A stretch of DNA of 64,000 bases, taken from NCBI GenBank assembly GCA_020086605.1, contig JACBWW010000016.1, positions 9,217,070-9,281,069 of the forward strand. Reading direction: 5' to 3'. Shown here one piece after another: positions 42,101 through 57,100 of this stretch. Each line of letters starts with the position of its first letter. Positions within the stretch are counted from its first letter, which is position 1. This DNA comes from Lanius collurio (lineage: Eukaryota; Chordata; Aves; Passeriformes; Laniidae). The notes below the pieces were generated by a model that was not told where the DNA came from, ran no database searches, and saw only the letters and a program-made list of their open reading frames with translations. The translations under genes were made by a program, and so were the position numbers.

Positions 42101-45100
42101 TTGATCCAGAATTGGAACTTTGACAATAAAATGTTCATTTTCTGTATGAACAAGCTGATTGCTCTCTAGTGGCTTGGAATTAGATGAATTTTATTATTTT
42201 TCACTTTTCCAGATGTTTTTGGTGTCATGTGTCCGTGTGTCCTATCCCTTCTTTCTTGTTTCACATCTTTGTCTTCCTCGTTGGTATTTCCTGTTCTTGT
42301 CCCAACATCCCCTTCATATTTTCTGTCAGTTGGTCTTTCTGTTAAATTATCCACTTGGCTAAAAGCTAGGTAAATCTCACAAAATTTAAGTTTTTTGTTA
42401 ATCACAAAGTTTCTCCCATTTCCTCATTTGTTTGGAGGCTCTGTAGGACTTAGTGATTTTACAGAGTAAGAAAGTCACAGTTCAGCATTCGTGGTGTACT
42501 TAAGCAAACATAGCAGGACTCCAGTGTTGGAGAAAAGATGGATTTGTGAGAAATCTGAAATAGGATTGGTTTAGATGGATTCTGTACATTTATTAAACTT
42601 TAGGCAAAGTACTAAAAGTTTGGGAAAGGTACAGACTTGACTTTCTTCCTCAGTCAGATCACATTTCAGTTTTCACAAAGCTGTTCTCATTTATCCCTAA
42701 TAACCATCTCTTCTCTTTTTATTTTTTTCTTTAAACCTTCAAGGCAACAGGAAATCAGGTGGTTCCAAGGCTGCCTGTTGGGCTCATTTAAATATCACCT
42801 GGCAGAGCTGTGCAAAGCACCAGGAAGTAATTGAGATTGGATGGAAATGTGGCCCCCTTTAGTCTTCTACCCATAACAGTCCTTGGCTGTGCTTTGTGTA
42901 AATAATACTTTGCCAGAAGGATACAAAGAGAGATGATGTGAATTTTGGCTTTATCTGAACTGAATGAGTGATCTAGAATGACAGATTTTGGACCACTTCC
43001 AAACAGTGTCTAAAATTAAAAGCATTTCCCTCATAATTCAAATTGTTTTAGGGAAAAAAAAAAAAAGAAGAAAAATAAAAAACCTCACAACCAAACAAAA
43101 AAATCAAAACTATCAACCAAACACATCATCACCTTAGAGAGGAATTGATTAATAACAATACAGGAATAACTGTGGGACTTCCTTTTTGTTTACTGCCAGC
43201 CTTACACGGTTGATTATTTAGCACCATCTAATGTGATAAATTCTGTTAGGATGGTTGACACAAGAGCTTGATGTAGCGAATTCCCTTTGGAGAGTGCCAA
43301 ACACTCACATGAAAGTAACCCCTTAGATGCATAAACAGCAGATTATTGTGAGAAATTCCCATTAAAATGCATTCACAGATTTCAGAGGTACAGCATATTG
43401 TGGTAGGTAGGTCAAGTCCTCTTCAAATTTGCTCTGAGATCATATTTTGATATTTTATTTCTTTAAACTTTGGTATTTTCCAGGTTTTGGTATGCTAGAT
43501 TAATGTTTCCCTGGAAAAAAAAAAAAGTAAAAGGTAACATCAAGGATTGCTTGTTACATCTGTAAACACCGTTAGCTGCTAGTTTAATGGCCCTGAAATA
43601 GAAATCCTTTGTGAAACATAATAAACTTCCATGAAGCTTCTTAGTTTATTAAAAACACAAAAATAACTACTGACTGAAATTTTTCCCTCCTTCTAAAGTC
43701 TTGGCTCTCTAGGTTTTCCACAGTGTATGTAAGTAGGATTGAGGGTTTTTCCAGAAGTTGATAATACTCTATTGCTAGGTAGTTGTGCACAAAAACTCAG
43801 CATGGTAGAAATATCTTAAAATAGCACCAGGACTGGAAACAATGCAACTAAAATGTGAACAAACAGTTCTGGAAAGCACATACTTACAGGGAGTTCTTTG
43901 TAGGTCAGGAAAAGCATCTGTATTTGAAAACAATTCTGCTGACTTGATTTGCTTTTATATTCCAGGGATATCTGACAGGGTTGTTACTTTTAAAGATCTC
44001 AAAGTATTTAGACTGGAAGCTTCCCTGTGTTGCTTCAGCCATGTTTGTTGCAGAATACATGGAAGTCTTTAATTTTTTCCTAGATTATTTTTAAATTTCT
44101 TTCTACCATCCACTTCACTATCTAGCTGTAAATGTAGATTCAGCTTGCTTTCTGTCATTGACTAGGAGCCAACAAAGTGTCTTAGGCAAAGAAATAAAAC
44201 AAGGACATACTCCTAAATGTGGGTTTGTCACTCTGAAGTTAGTGCAAATTTATAAATTGCTGCCCATTAACTTTTGGGTGCTATTGGGAAATGAGGCTGA
44301 AGTATCTGCATCGTGTTGTATGGAATAAGTCACCTTTTCTTTTGAAATTGGCATGGCTAATAACTATTGTAAGCCTACCCTTTTCTTTATTTACAGGCTA
44401 ACATGCTTGCACAGGTTGTGCCTGGAGTGATTTTTGAGCCTTGCATGATGTGAAGTTCAGTGTATGCAGAGATTCTTGCAGAGCAGAGGCCTTGGGTGCA
44501 GTGTTTAGCATAGAAGGATATAGGCTGCTGAGATTACAGACAGTTCATCAGTCACCATTCTCCTGTGGTAGACACAGTTTCTGTAAGAAATCAGTGTCAG
44601 TGAATAAAATACTGTCCAGGAAGACGTGCTAAACCTGCTTACCTGGGCAGTTTTCCTCTTGTGTATCCTGGGATTTGTGCTAGCCACTGGAGTTCTTTCA
44701 CTAAATTCTGAGTTGTATGAAGGTTATTTAAGCATGTTTGCTTCACCTCAGGAGATGTCTGACCTCTCTGGCAATCAGAGTATATTCCATGTGGTAGACC
44801 ATGGGGGAGAGGATTTTTAACAAACCAGTAATTATGGGCGTTAACAGTTTAGTTGGTTTGGACTCCTTAAATCTTTTTCTTGCTGTGTTGTTAGATGTAG
44901 TTCAAATGCCAAATGTATCTCATTAACTTCATTTGAGTAATGAAAAATCCATTCAACCATCAGAAGAAATCCTAGGTTTTCTATGCTGTATATGTAATTA
45001 ATGTGTATCTCTAAGTGGACCATCCTGATATTTTGAAGATAATTCATGTCAGTACCATGGATGAAATTAGTCCATTTCATCCTATATAGGTCTTTGGTAA

Positions 45101-48100
45101 AGACTTATAGTTCTTTTTGTTGGCTAAAGTATTGCTCTCTTAAGTAAATTCAGTTACTGCCTTTGTATCCTGTAGTCTGTTCTATATACAATAGCTCTGC
45201 CTACCACTGAGATACACTGAGATGCTTTTGGAATGATGGTAACAATTTCTATAGTAGCTTTGGGTTCTTTAAGATCACTATTCAGTCAAAAGCATTTTTT
45301 AAACCTTAAACATGATTCACATTAGAGTAATAGTTCCTCTCAGCACATCAGCAAAAATCACAGCTATGACTTTGAGCTTGTTACACCATTGCAGCTTGAT
45401 GCCTTTGTTTACCCTGGAGGGGGTATTTTAAAAGTTCTCCAGCCACTTCCTTATGCAGTTAGGGGGAAAGGTGCTCTTGAAAAGCCTCAGCTCAATTTGT
45501 GTGCTCTTCACTCTACCTTTAGCTTGTGTAGATGTTATAAGGCTTGGTTCTCTAAGATGTGGCAGTGAAATGGCTGTTAATCTTAGAATCATTGCCAGTC
45601 AGCTTTAAATGGCTTCCCAGCCATTTGAGTTGGGAAATAGAAGTGATAGGTATGTGCCAGATGCCCTTCACCTGTGCTGATCTGATAGCTTGCAAGGGTT
45701 TGGGGTGGAGGAGGGATTTTAGGTTTTACCTGACTATGTTTTGACACTGCAGTATGGTTTTGAACTTCAGTCCTTACCAAGTCTCTTCTGTGACTCCTTC
45801 TATATCCAGTAACTTCACCTCTTCACGTTGTACATGGGTTTATAAACGAGCCCTTTCAGTGAAGGTCTTCTCTTTTTTTGTGGCATGGTTTCTTCCTCCA
45901 CAGACTTCTCATAAAGCTTGGAAGGAGTCGATGCAAAACCTTAATGTACAAATGCACAAAGAATTTCCTCCTTGATGGAAATGCTTGTCCATTTTGAACC
46001 AGGTTTTTATGGATAAATAACCCTTATTCTGGTTCACAGAAGGAAAACTAAGGTGAAAAGTGATTCTTTACCAGGTTGTTTTTATCGTCTGCCTTTCTGT
46101 GTTAGTTACTGGTGTTTGTCTAAGAGAAGCCTTAGTTTTCTCTGAGAAAAGCAGAGAGGAGAATTTATCTCAGAATTTCTCTGGGCTTCCAGCATGTTTA
46201 AATTGTCTTGGCAGCAGGATGCCTCCTCTGGCATTATTCCACCAAAAATCTGCTGTCTGGTAATCTGTTGTAATTCAATCTGCCTGAAATTGCAGGGAGG
46301 ATCGTTGAAAGAAGTGTTAAATGTGTGCCACCTGCTCCCATGGTTAGGTGTTGTGAGTATTCACTGTGAAGAAGAAAAAGCTATGGAGAGCAGTGTTCAT
46401 GGAGAGAACAGGAATTGGTGGGCAAGCCTTCCCAGTTCTTTTTAAAATAATGCATATGTTCCTTATTTGCATCAGTGTGTCAGTTAAAGGAACCTGTGAG
46501 CTTTGGCTCATATCCAAACCAAAAAAAAAAAAAAATCCATAGTGCACTGGAGCAAAATGCTGCATTTTAGTCTCTGCACCAGCTGGAGGCCCCCTCTCTC
46601 TTTCCTTACCCCCCTCTTTTTATTTTTTTTTTAATGGTCTTTCGCTAAAGAGAGGGTATACTCTGATTCTTTGGATCAGTGTAGAACATGTTCTCAGGCT
46701 TTTGAAACTTTTCAGCACAACAAAGATGGGCTGGAGTCCCAGCCCTTGGAGAATGAGAGGAAGTCCAAAGCACTTCCCTCCTCAGAGTGCTTATGAAGGA
46801 GTACGTGGCTGCTCCAGAGAAGATCCTGCACCTCTCTGTCAGCAGCACTGCATCCGTAAGAACTAGCAAGCCAGAGTGGGCCAGCATGAAAGCTGTGCTC
46901 CAAAAAGAGATGAAGACAGAAATTTTCCAGAAAATCTTATAGTAGTTGTATAGTGGTGATGGAGATAGCTTCAAGCAAAACTTAGACATTTCATGCTAAG
47001 GGGCAACAAAACCAACAAGGTCTTTTAGGAAGGGAACATCTTGGATGTGCAGATTTAATGACCATTAGGAGTAAGCCCTTTAAGATTGAAATTTTACTTT
47101 GGCAAATTTAGTGCAACAGAATTACTGAACAACTAAGAGTGTCCAGCCTGGAATGTTCTTAATTAGATGGGTTCAAAGTGGGCTGGTGGTAAAAAATCTA
47201 AATTTTAAATGGAAGTTTTAACAGGACAAAGAACATCAGAGTGTTTGGGTCCAGCTCCATGTTTTTTTAATGTAGTTAGAATTCTTATTGGAAAGAGGAA
47301 GTAAGAGAAGTGACTTTGTAGGTGTGTCATTATTAGTTTGGTGTAGAGACAGAACACTTTGCTCCATTCCGTGCGGTGTAGAACAATCGCGTTATCTCAC
47401 AGAATGCTGGGGTTTGCAAATACAATCTAGAGAGCAAAGCCAAGCCACCCTTCTGAAAGCAGCACCTGCATTCCAGTGCAGGTCATATGATGGAAGTTAT
47501 AACCCAGGTAAAATGTTAATCACTAAACTTGGCACAGCTGAAGCTTTTAATCTTTTATTGCAGTTTTCTAGGGAGAGGCAAGTTATGGACAACAGCCCGG
47601 AAAAACTGAAGAAGGAGTTAGAGGAGGAACTGCAGCTGAGTAGTGAAGACTTGCGTAGCCATGCCTGGTACCACGGACGTATTCCTCGGCAGGTACGTGG
47701 TGTTTGCATTGCCAAATGTGCTTTGAGCTTTTATAGACAAGTGGAATTTCACTGAAGTGCTGTACACATCTCTGATGCCTGAGTTAATTTAGTAGGAACA
47801 TAATGCCTGTTTGTATGAAAGCTATGGTATGTATCACAGCTTGGCATAAAATGGGGCCGAGGAAGTATGCAGGGGCATACCTGGCGGAAAATGGATATAT
47901 TTCAGGATTTCTATGCACTGGATAAATCTGGAAATTAAATTTAAGCTTTATTTGAGAATACTTGCTACCACATATTGTTTGGAGAACACTGACATTAATT
48001 TGGTTTGGTATTCTTAACAAAAGATAAAATGTTGTTTATTTTCTTTCTTGCACTTGAACTGGGGGGAGAGGAAAAAAACCACAACAAAATCAATGCAATC

Positions 48101-51100
48101 ACTTCAATTTTGATCCTTACAAAAACATGTTAGGGCTGGGGTTGGATTGGAGCTTCCAGAGCCGCTGGAGCTCCCCCTGCGGGCCTCCCTCAGCCCCGGG
48201 GCACGGCCGGCTCAGCTGCCACACATTCGGCATTTGGCTCTTGGCGTCCTTTTTATCACATGAAAGGACTAACTCAAAAGAGAAAAGATGTCTCTGCCTC
48301 TTGCTAGTCAGTAGGATTCACATGCAGTGTTCACAAAGAATAAAGACAGGAAAGCTTCTGTCTTGTAACCATGAAAGGGCAGAATCCAGGATCTTGTATT
48401 AATGGCTTCTGAACTTCAGTGTGCCTCTATATTTAGATGATTTAAACTTAAAATCCTGGGTCACTGCTTTGCCTTCATGCCTTATTTTCTATTAGCAAGC
48501 TAGAAGGAATATACATGGGTCATTTTCTGGCTGCTGGCTCCTTCCAGGAAGCCCTTCCAGATCTCTGTTGTGAGATGAGCTTTTAATTTAGAATTGGAGA
48601 CATCATTCTTCTACCACATTCATGCTTTGCTTTGTATTTGTGGCTTTGTCTGTCCTCCCAGACTGGCCAGATTAATTCATGTGTTTAAGAATATTTTGTG
48701 TTAATGTATTGTTTTCTGATTCTGAAAGTAATTTTTTGTATAATTCTTTTTCCTCAAAGGTGGCAGAAGGCCTAATTCAGAGAGATGGAGATTTTCTGAT
48801 GAGGGATTCTCTCTCCAGTCCTGGGAACTTTGTTCTTACCTGTCAGTGGAAAAATACCCCTCAGCATTTTAAAATCAACAAAACAGTTCTACGACTCAAT
48901 GAAGCCTACTGTCGTGTTCAGTATCAGTTTGAATTGGAAAGTTTTGACACTATCCCTGGCTTAGTCAGATACTATGTTGGGAATCGCACACCAATATCAA
49001 AGCAGAGTGGAGCAATTATTTTTCAGCCTGTCAACAGGACTGTGCCTCTCAGGTGTCTAGAAGAAAAATATGGTGTAACCCCAGTCCAACAAAAAGAGCC
49101 AAGCACCCCTGAAGGAAAAACAGAAACTGCAAAAAGGCTGAGTCTTGGTATATCCAGCATGCAATCCCCTGAGCAGAGCATACCCAGAGGAAATCTTTTG
49201 AGGTACCTTAATTTTGCTGTCCTTAAGGAAGGAAATGGAGTTAAATGTATCAGCTCCTGATGAAGGTGATGTGAGTTTTCACTCCGATTTGAGATGGAAG
49301 ACTAGACATGAGTGTTTGCTGATTTTTAGCAGAGGATCAGCAAATCTACCAAGTGAGAGCAAATGTAGACTCTGGAAGTACAACAGCACTGCAAGTCACT
49401 TGGCAAATCTTGACCATGTAAGACAAAGGATTAAAATAACATCTTGCTGCTGCTCCAAAGAAGTCTGGTTTTCCATACTTGACTTCCAAAATGAAAACAC
49501 CAACTGTGGGATAATGGGTCCTAATTTCAGTGTCGAAATCAAATGTTCCATTAGAAAGTTTCAATGTTCAAAGACACACCTTCATAAATGCTGCAGGGTG
49601 ATGCATAGTATGGCCCATTTCACTGCCACTACAACAGCAGTTTATGAATGAATGAGGTACCTTTTATTATCATAAGTTGCCCAAGTGAAAAGCTAATTGT
49701 TACTATATTCTGACAGTTAGGTATATATCTAAATGTTGCATATATTGATATGTTTTTCTTTGCATTTTTGTTTACCCCAGAAACAAAGAAAAAAGTGGTA
49801 GCCAGCCATCTAGTTTGGATCATGTTCTGGAGAAAAGATTCCCACTAAAGGCTCACCAGTCAGAGAGCTATCTGCTAATAGGTATGTTTTGGAATTAGAA
49901 GTTTTGTGCTTAGAGTTGGTCTGTGTTCAGGTGGTGTGTTACTCTTCAGACCAAAGTGAGACTGCTGAATAGTCTGAGTACTGTAGATACAGTTCTATTT
50001 AATGGCCACTGTAAGCTGTGTTAGCACACTGCTTGCTTTTCAAGTCTCTGGAACAGGACTGTTATTTACAATACACCAGCTAGTTGAGAACCTTAGCACA
50101 CACTCAGCAGGCTTCCACACCAAAAAAATGACAGCTGTGGTTGGCATTAATACCTTTTTTGATGGTGTTACCTTTCCTCACTTGTGCTTGATAAGAACTG
50201 ACTTGTTTCACTCATGTCTTTCTGAAAAAAGTTTATTAAGTAGATAGAAGTGGTGTTTCGTGGAAGTTCTGGTAACCACTTTCTCTCAGCGTAAACTATG
50301 CAGATGAGGTAATGTGCCTCCCTAGGAGAAAAACACTACCAAGGCTTTTGTACTCAGTTCTGTTCTTCCATCTCCCTCAAGCTCTTTACCCTCCGTCCCT
50401 TTTGCTTTTAATTCCTTTTGCTGCTGTCTGGTTCCACAACCACTATCATCCTAAGCAATGGATCCAGGGTATGAAAACATTTGGATCAGTTGTTGATTGG
50501 GGCATTTTATTTCTCAGATTCTTCAAAGGTTTAAGCAATTGTTTCCATACTAACACACTTGTCTATAGAAGCTTGCAATAATGCATCTCTTCCCATGTGG
50601 ACAAACTAGTATTTGACTTCCAAGGCTGCTCATTTTGAATAGGGTACTGTTAGGATTTTTCATGCCTATTGTAGCAAGAGTTCTCATGGCAAAGAGAATA
50701 TTAAATATTTGTATAGTGAGACTGTATTTTGATAGGAAGGTTGTGCTCCTGTGTTTTAACAGGGGGACGGACAGACATTTATACAGCAAGTTTTTGTCCA
50801 TCTGTAGTTGAATTGATTATTCCAATCCATGGCTGCAGATACTTTTATTTTGGTGCTATAACAGCCTGAAGAGTACTGCTGTGCATTTTGTCATAGGATC
50901 TTCTGAGCAACTTCTGTTACCATAGTGCTTAAGGGTGGTGACAGGCTGTGATTTGGAGTTTTTGTTTTATATCTGGAATCAAGCAGTAACACCCACATGA
51001 TGTAACTGGCCACTTTGCTGTACGTACCAGCAAATGCACTGAGAACTGCAGATTGGGATTGTCTGACACAGGACTCATCCCATATTGGATGCCAAGGTTT

Positions 51101-54100
51101 GCATATGCAGCGGGTACAGGATGAGGCATAAATAGACAGAAGTAGATGGCTGTGTTTCTCCAGCTCTTCAAACTAGCTCTGTTTCACAAAAAGATTAGCA
51201 TTCCTGAAATTCATTCCTTCCATACTTAATTTCAGGTTCAGGCTTGACTTTGGGAAGTTTTGCTTTCATCTCAAACTTGTCATTCTCAGAAATGACTGAC
51301 TCACCTTTTACTCTGTGTGGCTGGAAGTTGCTGTTTTTATAGCCTAGATCAGGTTACAAAGAAACCTCCTATTCCAAGCCATGGAGGCTGTCCAGCTCTG
51401 ACAGGATAGCCTATGTATGCAGCAGTGACTGGAATTACTGTCAGCATTACCACAGAATAATACTATGGTGCAGCTATTCCATGTATTTGCAATTTTGGGA
51501 GGATCAGCAAGCGAATGGAATTTGCTGGCTAGGTCATTCCTCAAAATAAACAATTTTGCCAGCAAATAATTGACATGATCTGACAGTATTAGGAACTAGC
51601 ATTAGGAGATGAACCCTGGCAGAGGCACCAGGAATTGTATGTATTTTGGCCTTCTAAAACGCTGTTTTTCCCTGCAGGTTCAAGACATCCATCTCGAGTA
51701 CCTGAAGCAGATGCAAACTCCTGTCCAAGCTCACCTGCATTTAGAACAGGCAGTGAACCATCTCTAAGCCCCACAGTTGTTCAGAAAGTCACATCAGAGT
51801 CACTGCTAGGGGAAGCTCTTAGAGGATCAGACAGTCAGCTCTGTCCAAAGCCTCCACCTAAACCCAGCAAAGCACCCCTGATGAAGCCCCCAGATTCTCC
51901 TTTGGCTTCCCACAGTTCTGATGGACACTATGGTGAACTAAACCCTGCCAGGCATCCGACAGCAACAAAACAACACTTGTGTCAGAAACACAGCTATGTG
52001 GAACATCTGACACAAAAGGAGAGGGGAACACTCAGGCACTCTGAAACAAACTATTTGATCCTTGACGATGATCCTACAATGAACACTGCAGATCCTTTAG
52101 AAGCTTCAACTCAGATGGCTGAGGAAGACATCTTTTCTGTACCTGTTTATGAGACGGTGTCTAGTTTTAAACCGAATGATTTTGAATCCAAACTACTTCC
52201 TCCTGAAAACAAGCCATTGGAAACATCCATGTTAAGAAGAGTTAAGGAGCTTTGCACCAACAATAACCCAAAGATTATTGCACAGCATATTCTTAGAATG
52301 GACTGCAAGGTAAAAAAAAAGATCATACATTTTATTTTATATTGTCCCAGTTTAGATTTTTAAAGAACTGATTTGAAGAGAATAATGGGTAGATTTGCAG
52401 CTAATGTAATGTTTGTATTGCTTACAGGAATTTTTAGGATGTTTTTTTCTATTTGAAGAAAAATGTTCACAAACTCTTTGGACTAAAGGTCTCTCATCAT
52501 GCTTGACTTTAGACTCAAATTCTGAAAGTCCCATATGTCTTTTAAATCTCCAATCAGTTTCTGCACCTGTGATTCAGCCTTTCTCCTATATTGGAGGAAG
52601 AGGTCTCTGTGCTGTGAAGCACTGTGGGAAGAGCTGCTCACAACAGGAAATAGCTCGTTTGGGCAAAGAGCAAGCAGACCTGGTTGCCACGTGGCCATTA
52701 TATACATTGTTCAATGGAACTAAAAATATTTAAACTTCTAAGACCAGCTGCTCTTCTAATCTTTGTCTGAATTCCTCTCTTACGGTTGGATAGGCGGTGT
52801 GGGAAAATAGCTATCAGGACTTGTGCTCTTCTCTCCTGTGAGAGAACTGTGCTAGTGGAATTGCTTAGAAAGATGTAAAAAAATACAAAAACTATTTTTC
52901 ACACTGTAGACTTTGGTCAACTGCCAGGTCTTGGAGATCAGCTAATGGATCAGAAAGACAGGAGAATCATCTCCTAATGAGTTGATGAATTTGTGTAACT
53001 GCAGTTAAATCTGCACCAGTTTGTTGGCATGACTGAGAGCTGTACCTGCTGCAGAGCAGCTACAGGAACCAAATGGTGTGGTGGGTATCTAACCCCCCTG
53101 GTTTGTTGGGCTTTGGTAGTTTTAGACTTTTAAGAACAGTTTGAGAAGCAAAACACATGGCTACTTACTGGGCAACTCCATTGCAGACAGGAAGGGCAGT
53201 GGGAATGGTCTTGCTCCAGAAGCACATCTGTAGCACTCTGCTGGTGCACTGATGGACACCGTAGGTCTGAGGAGGGGGCAGTTTCCTGGAGCAGCCGAGT
53301 GTGTGAGTCCTGCCAGCTGCTGGGGGCCTGCCAACAGCAAACACAGCTTTTTCTCTCCTCAGTAGCACTGTTGGCTGCTGCTAAGTGAGGCTTCAAGCAG
53401 ACAAGATGACTCAGAAAAACTCAGCTCCACAACTGCTGATTCTTCTCAGAAGTGGTAGATGGAGGCTTCTTTACTATGGTTCCAAAAGTATTAATAGCAA
53501 ACTCTAACATTTTAGTTCCAAAATGCACTTTTTCCTTCCTTCCTTCAACCTAATAACTAAATTATCTTTAATATATTGTTAAAGAGTATGTTGCTGGAAG
53601 GTATAGGATATGCATGCTTTAGAGAAGTAGTAAGTTTATATGTATGCATATATTATATTCAATTAGCTCATCATTAGACTCCATATTTTAAATACTGTAA
53701 ATTTGCAATGGAGCTAAGGCACCAGCTAGCCTGCTGGAATTAATTAAGAGTCATTGGAGGGCTTTGCACAAACAGATTTTTTGATTTTGGAGCAGGAACA
53801 GTAACTAGCTGGGACAGGTAGAGAAGTCTATTTGATGTTCGCCTTGGAGTGCTGGGCTAATGCCTACCATTTACTGGCAACTTGTTGCATAGACTGCACT
53901 GATAAGAACTGCATGATGCAATGAGATTGGCATGTGAATTGGGCCAGAATGAATGCCTTGTACTGAGAGTCCAGGCTAAAGTTCATATGCCTTCTGTGTG
54001 TCATCAGTAATTCAGTTTGCCTTTTAAATAATGGCATTTCTAATAAGGAATCACATATGGTAAGTGATGAGGTGAGTATTTGCCACCTGCATACCTGTGA

Positions 54101-57100
54101 TGGAATAGCAGTCAGTGTCTCCAGGGGCTTCATATCACTCCTGCATCTCTAGAAGTGAAACAGGTTTTTCTACAGTGCTTCTTTTGTACTGGTGAGGCTA
54201 GTTGTGCAGTCCAGATTGCTCTCATCATTTCATAGACAAAATAGCCTGCTGATGGGTGTATCAGAAAATTGCAGGCAGATTGGTTTGTAATCTTATACCA
54301 TCATATTAATGTGGTTTTGCTTATTATTGGCAATTATCATTGTTATTGAGATAACCAGTAACTAATATAATATGTTTAAAAAGCAAAGACAAATTGGTGA
54401 GGGTGTCAGTTTTCACACAGACACTTTGTAAGGCACTCCATATTGTGTCTTCCTTAGCCCTTTTGCTAACTCATCTTTATGAAACTTTATGAACCAAAAT
54501 CATCTTTAGGACCCTGTGGTGTAACCAAAAACATTCTGAGCAGTTTCTTTAGAAAGGAAAAAGGCAAAGCAAGTGTTTATGTCCTTAAGGCAAGGAGCAG
54601 TCCCTCCCTGACAAGGATCAGGCTGAGAGAGCACTACCTTTCCTGGAACTTGCATAGTTATCTCTTTCTGGAAGCAGAGGATGGAGTTTGATAAAGCATT
54701 TTGGTCATACCTTTTATGTTCTCTGATGGCCATATCATGTAAAACAAACATTTCCTTGGCTTTTTTGTATAAGGCACTGAACGTGCATAAGGTAAAGTTT
54801 TTCTTTGACACTTGTATTCTAATGTTGCATGCTGTGCACTTAGCTCTGTATGCCATGCACTTACCTGGAGGACTTCTGTGTGGCTAGGGTTTTTTTTTTT
54901 AAGAATGTTAGTTTCAAAATTCATGCAGAGTTTTTTGCACTTGACAGGTGGCAAGGATAGTAGAAGTTTCTGAAGAGATGAGGAGGAACATGGGAGGGAA
55001 CTCTGGTCTTGAACTGATCACCTTGCCTTACGGGCATCAGCTGCGCCTTGACCTGATTGAGAGGTAAATGTTGCTGTTCCTCATTTCCAGGGCAGATGGC
55101 CAGAAGCTCGGAGCACGGCTGCACTGTCCTCATTTCCTCCAGGAATGCTCTGCTCCATGTTGCCTGAATTCATGTGTATAGATTATAAGAAAAGATTCCT
55201 TACGGTCATAAGGCAACTGTCCCGTGTAGTACAGGGAAAGGGTGTTGAAAGCAGGGTCCTTGGAACAGCTGAACACCATCAGCTCTCCTTTACAAGCTCA
55301 GGTAAACTAAAATTCAGGGGACCTATAATCTGTCTGAGCACATAAGTGTGTGGAGACTGAAAGGTGGTATCTTTCTGCACGTGGCAAGAGGCTAGATGAT
55401 CTAACAAAGTAAAAAATTACTAGCAAAGCTTTCTAAAAACCCTCTGCACAAGTTAAGGGGGAACACTTAAGATGTTCTGATGGACAGTTTCTGCTTCATA
55501 TTTCAATAGTTTGATTTCTGAGATTTTTTGGGGGAGTGTCACAGGATTTGAATGTGGAAGACAAAGGGACTTGGGGCAATTTTCTGAAAAGTGTTCATTC
55601 ATTCATTGCTTGAGCAGAATTTTGTATAGTTAGTAGTGTCTCAGGAGAAGTTATTAAAAAAAGTTATTATTAAGTTATTAATTTAAGGCCTGTGTGTATT
55701 TATTCCACATGTCATTATTGGTTTTGGTGCAAAGATGTTGGTAAGACTAAATTTGCTGGGCACAAGACAGAAACACACCTTTGAACTGATCTTCCTTGAA
55801 CACATGTAAATTTAGTAATTTGTAATCAGTTGCATAAATTTTTTCACTTATAGGCACAATACCATGGCAATAGGAATAGCTGTCGATATCTTGGGTTGCA
55901 CAGGAAATGTAGAAGATAGAGCAGCAACATTAAACAGGATCATCCAAGTTGCTGTGGAGTTGAAGGAGTCACTAGGGGATTTATATGGATTTTCTGCCAT
56001 TATGAAAGCACTGGAAATGCCACAGGTAAAAGTCTCTTTATGTTCCAAAATGTGGAGTTGTTTGATGGCTTACTTAATTTGAGCAATTTCTTAAGGCTAG
56101 AGGACATCAGAACAGATGACTCTTCTACGACGCTATGACTAGCAGTGTGCTTTTCCTGCATGTGCTGTGGAGTCCATAATGAGTATTCTCTATTTTGCAT
56201 GAACAGGTCAGTAGATTAGAGCAAACCTGGACTGCTCTAAGACATTGTTATACCCAGACTGCCATTATGTATGAAAAACAGCTGAAACCATCTTGCAAAG
56301 CTTTGCATGAAGGACAAGACGTGTGGACTAGTGAGTATGAGTGACACTGGTTTTCTATTCAGCATTTTTACCCTCCCCCTACTGATTTCCTGCATGGGGA
56401 GATGAGGCAGCTGTTCCTTCCATAGCCGTGTATTGTATGTTAAAATTATTATGTAAACGTGTATGGTGCCATATGATAACGAAGAGAAGCAGTCTGCCAG
56501 CCAAACATCAGTCTGTGTTTGTGTGCCTGTATCCCTGCAGAATATAACCTTCCCACATCCATACTGCTTCCATGTCGAGCAGAAACTGACACATTGCATC
56601 ATCTTGCCTCAAAGGCAGGAAGAAAAATCTCTTTACTCACAGTAGAATTAATTCTGGCAGATTTTGCTTCTTATTTGCTTTGCCTATTGGATCAGAGGAG
56701 GAATCTTCAAATAAAAAGAATGGGTTAGGTAATTTTTCTGGTCATATTAGGCACCCCTGTGCCAGGATCTTTGCAGCTCTAGTTTCTAAAGGAGTGCGAG
56801 GCAGAGAAAATAATTTCTCAGAACATTTCTCCAAGAGAACAGGTAGGCAGTGAAAACTTTTTAGGCTCATGGCTATTTTTATTGGAATGACTGATTTTGA
56901 AAATGTTTAATGTCTGTGTTTAAAAAAAAGTGTTTAAAATCTCTGTGGCAGTGTCTGGTAATTCAGAGCCTTGCCCTATAGCAAATAGTTTTCCAACACT
57001 GATTTGTCTTGGTTTTCTTCCCCAACCAGTTCACTGGAAACTGGTGGGACAGGTATATTTGAGGTAAGTTTTTTAAAGATTATCTGTCTTCCATTTTAAA

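Larger units (their letters stand above)
22992..47563 (+). other. BCAR3: BCAR3 intron after coding exon 2 (24.6 kb)
   Basis: The intron runs from GTAAG at 22992 to TTTATTGCAG at 47563. No BCAR3 exon is expected here, because the phases on both sides are 0 and the protein is continuous across it. Contents: a GC-rich block at 25620-26130, a hairpin at 27417-27442, a CpG-richer patch with a CTCF-like motif near 28755-28850, G/T-rich sequence at 29930-30015, CR1 tails at 30705-30840 and 37752-37840, a (TG)n run at 31211, and a solo LTR at 40780-41316. The rest shows nothing recognisable. Confidence 0.85.

Noticed and set aside
49203..49260. Read-through of the exon 4 donor adding 19 residues and a stop
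   Set aside because: The donor is good and exon 5 continues the homology. A truncated form would need intronic polyadenylation, for which no clear signal was seen.
49214..49651. Open frame of about 145 codons after BCAR3 exon 4
   Set aside because: It lies wholly in an intron, is in a different frame, and shows no homology or splice support.
52413..52733. 106-codon frame in BCAR3 intron 6
   Set aside because: No homology, and the BCAR3 reading continues correctly from 52309 to 54948 without it.
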